64,000 nucleotides of DNA from Galbula dea (taxonomy: Eukaryota > Chordata > Aves > Piciformes > Galbulidae). Shown one piece after another: positions 15,201 to 27,200 of this stretch. The position numbers and the translations under genes were made by a program. Location: positions 62,001 to 126,000 of the forward strand of contig VWZX01009004.1 of assembly GCA_013399015.1 (NCBI GenBank), given 5' to 3'. Position 1 is the stretch's first letter. The number at the start of each line of letters is the position of its first letter. The notes beneath the pieces were generated by a model. It was not told the origin of the DNA. It made no database searches and worked only from the letters and a program-made list of their open reading frames with translations.

Positions 15201-18200
15201 CAATATGACATTGAATGTTTCCAGGTACAGGGCATCTACAGCCTCTCTGGGCAACCTATTACAGTGTTTCATCACCCTCATTACGAAAAAAAAAATCTTC
15301 CTTAAATTTAGTCTGATTTCACCCTCTTTTAATTTAAAACCGTCACCCTTTGTCCTACATCTTCAAGCTGTATCTTTTTTTATAGGCTCCTTTTTAGTAC
15401 TGAAACAGTACTAAAAAACAGGTGCCCCCAAACCTTCTCTTCTCCGGGGTGAACAACCCCAACTCTCTCAACCTTTCCTTGTAGGAGAGGTGTTCCAGTC
15501 ATGAACATTTTTGTGCCCCTCCTCTGGACCCACTCCAACAGGTCCACATCTTTCTTGTGCTGAGGAGTCCAGAGCTGGACACAGTACTCCAGGAGAGGTC
15601 TCACCAGAGCAGAGTAGATAAGCACAAATATTTCCCTTGACCTGCTGAAAATCACTTTATCTGAATATCTTCTCTGATATTCCTGTTCCCTATAGGTTTA
15701 TAGCAGTCTTTTTATGTAGGTTCCTCCTGGTTCTGTAGACCTCTCCAGACCTTCCCTATGAACTAGCTTTCCTAAGCACAGCAACAATCTCCTGCTCATG
15801 TAGTTACTACTCTGGATACAGTCATATTGCACAAAGTTGGCTCTCTATATAATACAATAAATTACAGCTTTGGTATGATTTGTGTAAAACAAAATACAAG
15901 CATCAAAGACTGCTGCACAGTTTAAGATAGGGCCAACTAAGTGAGAAGATGGCAAGCTCTACACTTGGTGACAATTTAGTTAACTTTCTAGTCTTGCTAA
16001 CAAAAAAGGATTTGAGACATCAAGAAACAACTTTACTTAAACAATCCCACAGATTCCAGAGGGCTTGTATAAAGTGACAGGGATGTTTAGCTCTCTAAAA
16101 TAAGAAAGCCAAGGTCCACCGCTGTTGCTGTTCATTCTTTTAGAAAGATGGTAGCAAATTAAATGAGTGTAGAAAAATTAAACTTGCAAAACATCACGAC
16201 AGCCCATTTCTGTACTATCTCCCATCATGCTGACTGCTTGTAGGGGTTTATTACTGTGCTATTGCTTCCCTGTCCAGAGTTCTGCTTCATTAACTAAAGT
16301 AACAAAATACCCAAACAAGCAAGGTAAATTGCTGCCTTTCCACTGTCTGTAACCAGACATGGCACATTATTCATTAAGGCTGGTCAGGAAACTAAAAAAA
16401 CCTAAAGTCCAGTGTATCAGAGCTGCCTGACAGAATTTATTTGCTGGCTGGGCTCAGCTCTTCAGGCATCTTCTATGTTGATATCTAATGCCAAAGTCAC
16501 CGTCCTGATATCTGTTACAAACACATTTCCTATGCTCCTTTTGCCTCTGTTCTGACTGTTTCTGGCTGCTAACCTTTTCAAGCTGGATTTCTGTTATCTG
16601 GAAGGGGGCAGGTCACATTTCATCTTCTGAAATATGAATAAAACTCCTGTTTAATTGATAGCTCTGTTCTGGGTGTTGACAGAAAGGGTAAAAATTTGGA
16701 AATAGAACGAAAAGTTGTAACTTTGTATAATCTAAAATTTGCTTTTAAATGTTCTCAGCATATTTTTTTAAGAAAATATATATACAGTAGCTTATATACT
16801 GCAGTAGAAGAAAACTCTCCAAAACATAAAAGATACTTCATAATAGAAATCCCACACCAAATGTCAGAAAACTGTCAAAAAATTATATTGATGTGTAATT
16901 AAAATTGCTTTGAAAGTTATATAGCTGGTTTCTTACTCAAATTTTTGATCATGTTGCTGGCTAAGTTGTATAGCTTCCAACAGAGTTTTAACAGCTCGAG
17001 ATGACTTGTTATTGGCTGCTTCAGTTACCTGGCGTTCAACCTTACCTGAAAAAGAAACATAGAAAGCAGATTTACAAGTTTGGGTTTTTTTGGTGGTTGG
17101 GCGTTTGGTTTGGGTTTTTTTTCTTTGTTTTTTGGTTGTTTGGTGTTGGTTTGGGTTTTTTTTGTGTTGGGGTGTGTGTCTTTGTTTGGTTGCTTTGTTT
17201 GTTTGTTGGGATTTTGGCGGGGGGGGGGGCGGTTTGCATGGTTGGTTGGGTTTTTTGTCCTGTAAGACCCAACCTGTTTTTCCCTCCAGGAAAGCTGAAC
17301 AACATAGTGAATTATATACTCTTCCTGATAAGCAAAATCTTTTTCAGTTTGTTTAAAATCTAATGCATAATGCTTGTATAGCAAATCACTTCACAGCATA
17401 GCTATGCAATTATAGACTCCTGAAGTGTAGTGATCCTAACTATAAGAACACTGTACACACAGGCCTGCTCTGTGCTGCACTATGCTGCACATACTGTGTG
17501 CCTTTCTGGCCTGTGTTGTGCTGTGCACACTCCTTAGCCACAGGACAAATGTAGCCAGCTAGCTGTAAAAGGACAGCATCTTCTCAGTATTAGCGATTAC
17601 ACCTGGTGCCTATTCTGTAAAAGCGCAGCAAGAAGGTTTTATGTGGATATGTTTTTTATTTGACAGTAGAAATGAGGAATAGAGTTGTTTTCATTAAGAA
17701 AATCCTCTAACAGCTTGAGAGACTAACATGAAGCAACCTTTCCAGAGATAGAACCTGCATGTTGTGCTACACTCTGGTTGGAAGCACATTCGCTACTGCA
17801 CAACTAGGAGTTCTCAGCATCCGAAGGGACCTGTAATGGTTTGACCCAGGCTTTTCCTGGTAACCAGTTTGTAACCAGGGAAGTGATCATGTTTACCCAG
17901 TATTCCACACGATTTTGCGTAACTGGGGGTATAAATATGGAGGGGGAGAGGCCCTCGCTCTCTTTTCCCTTCCGGTGGATCCGAGGACACAGGTTCTCTC
18001 CTATCGGTCTCACCCCTGTGGAGGAGTCAAGCCTTGCAGGCCTTGTAGGCATTGAGAGGCAGCTGTTGCTGGCGTCGGTCAGTGCGACTCTGCTATCTTA
18101 AGGACAGTTGTAAGATTTTGTTTTTATTAGTTCTATCCTGGCTTTCGAGTGTACATACCTGTTTTAGTTTCCCTTTTCCCTTTTTTCCTTTTTCCTTCCC

Positions 18201-21200
18201 TTTTCCCTTTCGGGGTTCCCTCTACTGTGTGCATAGTATTTTAATTGTATATAACTGCTATATATGTAAATATAAATGGTTTTGATGTAGTTCGGGTTGT
18301 TTCGGGCTCTTTAGTTTCTCTCATAGTTTTTTTTTAAAACTCTGAGAGGGAAAGGGAGGGGGAAAGGCTTTCACTGTGAGTTTGGGCATTTGGCAGGGAG
18401 CCAGGTCCAAACCATCACAGGACCTAAGATTATTTACACTATCCTCTTTTTCTTTATAGTGTTAACTCCAATAAAGGGCATTTTAAGAGATATTTTACAG
18501 TCTTGAGTGCATTTCTGGCTGGGATCCTGACAAATCAACAACTCCTGCTGTAAAACGTAGTCCCGCTACAACCCAAATGCATGCAAACACTGTGTAATTC
18601 ATTAGCTTTTTTAAATCAGTTAGAAATACTTCCCGAGCCTCTCATCTTCTTTAGTTCAGATCGATGCAAAGAAGCTAATTAAAGAAGTTTTCTACAGTGT
18701 TCTTAATCTCATTGTCTACAACCTTTGATCCCTGATAACATAGAAGTGGGAGAAGTTCTAATGCAGTTTTGAAATAAATTGTTGTGCAGTTCATCCTGAA
18801 CTATGCTGGTGTGCCACTGGACACGTGAGACAGATCTGCAGCTAGATAGGATGCGAAATACCCAAATCTGTTCTATTTTTACAGTAAAATGTCTCCATTT
18901 TGAGAGAGGCCACATGTATAACTTTGCTTAGGAAGGTAATTATGCTGTACAAAGAGGGGTTTATTTACCTATCTGAAAAAGAAGTTCAACTTCCATATCT
19001 AATTTTCTTGTTGCAGATGCTCTGCAAAGCTTCAGTGCTGATTCTAAATGTTTGAGAGCATCTAGCCATTGCAGTGGATCTCCTCTTGCAGGTGTGCAAG
19101 CTACTTTTTCAGCTAACACGTGTCCTAACAAAAAAAAAAAAGAAAACAAAACAAAAAATCCCACAAACAACAACAAAAAAAGGCAAAAAAAGGAGACAGT
19201 TCTTAGTGAATTATTAAACAGAAAATCCATTTATCCAAAAAGAAGCAACTTCCTTTGAACAAACACTGTTATACATTTTTTGTTACAATCCAATTCTCAA
19301 AAATCTGAGGGATTAATACATATAAAACCAGAACTGTAATGTTATTTCACTACTTTACCTAGGTCATCCAAGAAAAGGTCAGACTACAGAAATCAACCCT
19401 TTCACAAACTGTCACTAAGCCACTTCATAACTTACTTTCACCTGGCAGTTGTAGGCAAAACCTAAACCTCTCTGAGCATTTTGAAATCCCAGAGTTCTTT
19501 TACTGCTAACCAGTTCTAAAGGATTCTTTGATGTATTGCATATATCTCTTATACTGTACTTCTCAAATATCATCTGTATTCATAGGCTTTTCCTCAAAAT
19601 GTGAATTCAGAAAGAGGAACTGGTCAAAGATGGCCATTACTATGAGTAAGTCTGGCCATGACTGCACTGACAAGCAGTAAAGCATAGTTAAGACTGGATC
19701 TCTAGAGCAAACCAGTTGAAGACTGGCAGCCATAGCAGATGCATTTCAGAGTGTTTACGTTGGACTACCTCTATTCTAGTCCTAAGGGCTGGATACAAAG
19801 TAGTGGTTGGGATGCAGCTGGAGGTGCTCTTGGAACATATCTTCCTGAGAATGAATCCAGAACAATCTGAGGCTGCTCAACAATGTGAGACAAAGTGCAA
19901 TAAGTCAGACATACGTCAAATTAGGTCTAGCAGGAGGAACATGGAGACAATATGCCTTTCCCTCTATTTGCCATACAGCAACAAATCTCAGATAGGTCTT
20001 AAAGGTTATTTTCTGATACTATTCAGCATATTTCCAAGTTTCTCTACAAATAAAAATTATCAAGAAACATTGTTAAATTAAAGGGTGACAACAGCAATAG
20101 CCATTATTTATATTTTATTGGGATAGAGAATTAATGCTATTATTCCATATGATTTTATATGATTAGTTAGTTCCCATATAAATAATTCCAGAGAGCTGGA
20201 ATATATACAGGAAGTTTTCACACAATGAATGCTGTGTACTGAAGCTGGAAAAGTACTGTTAATTTCCATTTAAAAAAACTGAAGTTCCCTTTAGTTTCAT
20301 CAAGCTCTAACATAAATATTTAAGCCTTTGTTGATTACAGTTCCTGTAAGAATTGTACATTGCATGGAGCCAAACAGGTATCTATTGTTGGTTTTCAAAA
20401 TATTTCATTTGTATAATGAAAACAATTGATTTACTACATTCACTTCTGATGCACCAGTTTATCTGCTGTTGCATAAAATATGAATGAAAATTGATGAAAA
20501 CTTAGAAATAATGACTTGCATTTTTCTTACCCATTCTCATTTTGACTTGGGCTAGCAAGTTGATATGTGGCAAGTAGATATTTTTTATAGGTAGGACCAG
20601 GCAAGTCAATGTATTGTCTTCTATTTGCTGTTCAATGGGTTCTCCACAAACAAAGATCTATAAAAATAGTATGCCTTGTAAAATCGAGGTGCAGACAGCA
20701 AATTAAATTGCAGTTTGAAAGTAGATTAGGTATTGCAAAACCCTGGAACTCAAATGTGTTTTGCAAAAGAGCACTAGAAAAGGGTTCGATACTTCTGAAC
20801 TCCTTTACTTCAGTTTGTAATTCTCTTCTTTGCAGAGGAGTTTGGTAGCAAATGAACAATTTCAATGAACTTTTGATAGAATTTATTAATGTTAGGCTTT
20901 GGTTTCTAAAGCAAATACCCTCAAATGAGTCTTTACGAAATAGCTGTCCCAAGTAATCTGAGCCCTAGAAAAAAATGTCATTTCTACAAAGAAATCTGAC
21001 ATCCAACAAAGGCCAGAAAATAAAAAGGAAATAACATATACAGACCAGACGAGCCTGCCATTTGTGGAAATAAGGCAATGGGGACATGCTGTAGAGTGTT
21101 AACTCTCTTGAAGGCTAGCAAGCTTCACAACTGGAAGTCTGAATCAGAAGTGATTCATATGATTCTTTATTACTTGGGGGAACAAATGGATTAAAATTCT

Positions 21201-24200
21201 TTATTGGGAAATACGAGGAAAGAATGAGATCCAACAGCCTTTCCTTATAAGCTGTATCAAGAATGGGCAGGGACTGCAGAAGCGGACATCTGGTGTTGAT
21301 CACCATATAGGAAAATGGTTTGTTAATACACATTTCTCTGTCAGATTTCATGTCTTTAAATACCTTTTGTAATTGCTTATTTAAATATTTACATGGAAAT
21401 TATTTCTTCATAGTGATTGTATCAGTCTAAATGATAAACAATATGCTACTTTATATCGATTTTTCAATTAAAATTTTTTGAAGTTAAGATCTAAATTCTT
21501 AAACACAGACGCTTAAGACTTAGGAATTTTACAAGATGTACATCCTCCCTGAGGTGCTGAGTACAAACATAACCCTCATTTCAAATGGGGGAAATGAGTG
21601 TTCCACATCTCCTTAAAAGTCAAACTACCTATTTCAGTTTTCACATATGAATGTACATTTTGCAAGTATTCAATATTTTTAAATTGTATGAAAATACTAG
21701 ACTACATGCATAAGTATGCATGATGAATATGCATAAATAAGTTTGATAAGATGAATTACTTCTTTACACTATGCAATCCAGGAAAAACTGAAGTAATCAT
21801 TTAATAGGAATAGGCCTCTTTAATAAATTGTTAAAATAGCTTCCAGAAATGGAAAGATAAAACTGTTGGAAGGATTTTCAAATGCTTTGTAAATCATCAA
21901 TCTATACTCACTGCTTTAATGGTAAGCTCATGTGCCAAAATTAGTAAGCTTAATGGTTCCAATGTAGAAGAGCAATGTTCTGTATCCTCTATTGTTTGCA
22001 GTGTTAGTATGTCTGACAGAAGAAGCATACTTTTCACAAGAGTCAGAGAAGCTGGAGGGGAAATACATGTATCTTCTTGCAGTAAACCGATGATATTCTG
22101 TTTGGACATAGACAACATAAACCAAAGTAGTTACTACTTTTGCTGTCTATTTATGAGGACAAATCACACAGAGTGAAAAAAAGCAGTGTTTTAGAGGCAC
22201 TATTTTAAGCTTATTTAATGCTGGCATCAGCTCTTCTGACTACATGAAAAATGCATCAAAGAAAATCAGTTTCTTCTTTGTGCTCAAACCTGCAAAAGAA
22301 GTTTAATGCCTGCCACGGGACGTTTTTCTTGCAGGTCAAGAATAGCAGCTTGCACCATCATTTCAGCCTCAGTCTCAATATCACCAAAGGCTTCTGCCTC
22401 CAACATTACTTCTTTTATCACACTTCTGCGTTCAGCCACATCGCTTTCTAAAAGAAGAGTACGTATGAATAGTAAAAATACAATAGAAAAGACTTTACAG
22501 TGCCTTCTACCATTAAGTCACTACCACACTAGAAAAGTTCCAGAAAATCTTACATTATAGATTCCACATTTACCATTTCATCTATTCTGTGACAAATTAT
22601 TTTAAAAAGAAAGAAAAACCACTTAGTTTTTAAACTGAACTTGGTTTAAGTTTATTCAAACACTTTCTTTATATGTTAGCTACCAGCATAAATAATTAGA
22701 TTTTGTAGATCAGACGTCATTCTCACCCATAAAACATATTCTATATATTAAAAAGTAGTTTAATATTACAATTACATATTATCTTCATTATTGTTCCAAA
22801 ACAGTACCAGCCTTCACAGGAATTATCCAATTAAAAGATTAAATAAGAGTTTGGCTACAGAGTTAGACTGTGATTTTGACACTTAAGTGAGCATCGGAGT
22901 ACAAAGGAATGGAAAACATTTTATTCATAATCAAACTACAACAAATGTATTTTGTAATATCTCACTTAGATTTCTCTTTTAAAAAAAAAAAGAATCTGGA
23001 ACATTTTTAGAGATACAATTTTTTTCAAAACAAGCATACTTAACTACATAAGAACACTGAAACCTTTTTCATACAGAAGTGATTTATCAAAAGATTATGA
23101 TAAAGAAATGAAAATTAATATAATGTTTTGTGTTTACATGCTCTAGGGAGAGACTGTTCTCAGAAACATATTTTCATTGGATGAACTTAATACAAATAAT
23201 TGCTCAGTGATAATACACTCCCAAAATTAATGTTACTATTATATATTTATGAATAAGAATTGTGTATGAATAGGCTCAGTTGAACATTATAATCCAAAAG
23301 TCAAAAACAAAAAAGGGTCATACCTTCTATATAACTAGCACCATGTATCTGTGTGACCAGTGCAGTCACTAACATTGTACGACACCTTAGCCATAGATGT
23401 ATATTGATGTGATCTTGCGCTGTTATAGTGTGAGGCAGTTGAACATCTCCAACATAAGAGTCCTAATAATTTCCAAAAGCAAGAGAAATGTTACAAGTCA
23501 ACTACTTTACTTCAAACGAAGCAACAGGGCAGTGTCAGTCTAAAATAAATCAAATAAATACAAACATATTAGAAATAGTAACATAATTATAAACAGAAGT
23601 TTATTCGAAGGGTAGATACACATTTTTTTAATAAAAGGAGCTCATTTATTTTTGAACTTTTAATCTATTAAAAAAGTCATTTTAACAAATGAAAATTAAA
23701 CCAGTTTTTAGGGGAGAGTCCATAAATATACCCATATACTATATGTGTCATAGGGACTTTTTTACTCCCAAACAGGAACATTACACAAAACTCAAAGGTT
23801 TTGTGCATTGGCTTTCCAAAGTATAGGTCAGCAATCTATAGACAACAGAACTCAGCTGAAATCTTCTTAAATTTGGAACACAGCAATTATGTGAACTGGT
23901 CTGTCTGGCCTGTTGAAAGAGGATACTCTGAAGTGGGTTTTCAATCAGGAAACCTAAAATATTTTAGCTGAATAATAAAAGATTTACAACTGATAGCTAC
24001 TTTTTCCACTTTTTGTTTGTTTGGGGAGAGGGGTTAAACAAAAGGAGATGTTCAATGTTGCCATTTGAGCATATACATTAAAAGCTGTGATTCATAACCA
24101 CACATAAATTAAAGTTATTACTATAAACATTGAATTTACTACAGGCAAGCAAGTATCTGAAGCACGTGACACATAATTTTCTCCCCAGGGTAATGGTGAC

Positions 24201-27200
24201 CATGTAATACAGATGACTGCTATGTTCTAATAACCAAAAACCTAATACAAGACTTCATATTATAACAGTTTAAAACACATCTCCATCCATACATACATAC
24301 CAAACACTCTACTTCATTCCTTGCTTCTTGAAAACGTGTTGCTTTCACCCTAAAAATTTTTGCATCTTGGAGAAGCTGAATTGCAGAGAAAGCCAAAGCC
24401 ACACTGTGATACAGAACATTATTAAAAGACACTAATTATATTTGCCATTTTGTGCTTTCATTACAATAGATATTTCATTTCTGACTACATCAAAGACACC
24501 TATCAGCAGTTATCAACTTTTGCTTCAGTAGAACAAAAAAAATGTACTCACACTATGTTCTGAATTCGTAGGCACTGCAGTTTGAAAGTGACAAAACAGC
24601 AGCAAGAGAAAAAGTTTTGCCAATAAAAGACAATCTGATGATAATGGATAAACCAAGAGATACCATATTCAGTTGAAGTAATCAAAACAGAACTCCACTA
24701 TACCTTTCAGTTATACATAACTATATCTATCTGCAGGGGTGGGCTTTTAGAAATCAGAAGATGTAAAAATAATGAAAAATATGAAATATATTAGGAGAGT
24801 TCTATTTCTCATCCACAATTAGAGAAGTAAAAAACCATGTTCCTCCTTAAAGCCTTTCCAGGCTTTATGTCAGTCCTTCTGCTAACTCCACATGACCAAA
24901 TACTCACAGGATCTTAGTAACCAACAACCAAAAACTGACCCAGGTGCTATTCTGGCAAAACCTCATCAGTAAGCAATCACATGGCGCTGCATCTAGTGCC
25001 CCCTGCCCCCAATCATAAATCCTTTTGTGGAGTTCATTCCAAACAACATCTAGAAAGATACAGACACCATTAGGACTGCTGCAGCATTCAACCCCACATT
25101 TTCAAAAATTGTGAGTTGTCAGGTGTCTTAAAATGCTAACTACTAGCATTTTTTTCCTTTTTATGCTGTTTTTTTAAAGCTTCAGAAACACTGCTCAATT
25201 TTCATGACACCTATAAAAATGTCTACTTAGAACAGCAGACTTTGTGAATACAATTATTTTCATGATATGAGGACACTTGCAAAACCAACACAGAGACAAG
25301 ATCATTTTCACAACAGGATTTTCAGCTCAAAGAACACGCTACTCAAAATACTCAGAGAACTGCTAAAACCAGTGTCTCATGGTATTAGTTTTCCATCTCT
25401 AACTGTACATTTCCCCTACATCTGTAAATCTCAACTTTCCTAACTCTTATCTAAAATATTTTTGCATTTTGGTTCTGGTTTGGTTTTTGACTATTCTAAT
25501 TATTCTCTACCCACTGAAACATTTTCCTGATGATGCAGAAGTACTTGATGGTATCACTAGCTCACCTAGTAAAAGATTGTTTCAGCAGGTTAATTGTTGG
25601 AAATGTGTAAACAAAATTCGTATCTATGACTTGTTTTAAGCAGTTTATGTATTCACATGATCAAACAAGTGATTTAGGTAATTAGAAAGTCCACATACTT
25701 AGAGGGGGCACCATGTAAGTACTCTCCTTGGGTTCAATGGAATTAGTCCTATACATAAGCATTCTGAAGGGTAAATCTTTTGCAAGACAGAAGCTGTAAT
25801 GTAAAAGCTTCCCTTGATGAAATTTTTGTGACCCTCTTCTGCTGTCAACAAGAGTGATGTGTCTATATATTTCCCTTGACAAAATACACATCCTTTTATC
25901 AGCTGAATCAGAAAGTGACAAGATGATCAAAATAGGAAAGTACAGCTGACTATAACAATTTCACCACTAAGTCATTTTGCCAAAGGAAAAAAAATGATGA
26001 ATTTCTGTAATATCATGCAAAGTTTGATTTCTAGGCTGGCAGGCAGGAAACATTCAGCTGTCTGAAGGAATGTTTCATTTGTATTTGAGGCAGATGTATC
26101 AGCAGTTTCCATGGATGGCAGTCCAATAAAATTGTAAAATAGGTTAAAAACACCAAACCGTTGCTTTGTTTGTTGGTGTTTTTTCCCCCTGGTATCTGAC
26201 CACTATCAATATATAAGGCCCATTAAAGAGCCATCAGAAAACTGAGAGTCCTAAAAAATGATCCATAAAATGCTTGACATCCATTGGAGCCCTTGATACT
26301 CTTAAAAAGTTTCTTCAATTTGAGAGAAGTTACAAGCCAAGAGAGAAACTACAGTTTAGGATATAACTGCACATCAAAAAGAGGGGTCCTCCACTGAAAA
26401 TGGCTTGCATACTGAAACCAGTTCATCAAGATGAGAAATCTGGTTCAGAACTCTACTAATGCAGGTTTTACCAAGCCTAGTGTCAAGCTAAACCAGATTT
26501 ATGCACTAGATGTTTCATCAGTATGCATCCTGCTCCTTACTTACTAACACGATGATTTTACATATTCTACGTGGCACTCCAAAGCACAATGAGGTCACTG
26601 TCCAGTAATGTGCTGTTTTCTCTTTGACAAATTTATGGTAATTTAGTCTAATTCAAAAGACAATTAAAAAGATGAGTATTTAATAATGAGAAATGTCCAT
26701 GAATAGCCTATGAGTTCTTATGTCACACATTCACTAATGACTTTACTACTGAATTGCTACAGTCCTAATATCTAAACTTTTGGGAAACGTGTATCTTTTC
26801 AAATAACTTAAACAAAATATGGGTGAAAGATGATGCTGCTGTTGTTTTCAGCTCACTAGTCTCTACAGCACTGTGAAGCTACTGTCCTTGTTAATTTTAG
26901 GGTTTTATTGCTGTACTATAGCAGCCAAAAATGAACTGTGCTATTTAAAGGTTTGTTTACCCACCTAAGACAGCTGGAAGAAGGATGATAATTTACACAT
27001 ATTCTTTGTTAATTGGGTAAAAAGGAAAAAAAAAAAACAACAAAACCACACAGTGAGACTAACTTATCTGTTGGTCTGCTGAATCTCCTACCACTTCATC
27101 AGTAAGAGTATTACAGCAATCTTCACCAGTATTCCAACAATTAAAAAATGCTACTTTTGCATTTTGCTTGGTGGAGTAAGCTTTACTGTAATAATTGTGG

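Noticed and set aside
15380..15655. 91-codon minus-strand ORF as a CFAP54 exon or host gene
   Set aside because: The peptide is the CR1 ORF2 C-terminus in sense orientation. w35 and w36 join in phase without it.
17001..17384. Several overlapping ORFs of up to 120 codons on both strands
   Set aside because: They run through the G/T-rich tract, where stop codons are rare by composition. The Phe/Gly/Val or Lys/Asn/Pro content is an artefact.
10190..18419. The two LTRs as the 5' and 3' ends of one provirus
   Set aside because: Each has its own complete and different target-site duplication, and CFAP54 exons w36-w38 lie between them.
19716..20081. 121-codon plus-strand ORF in the w33-w34 intron
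   Set aside because: No recognised motif, unremarkable composition, no nearby promoter or partner exon. Its length is compatible with chance in 64 kb.
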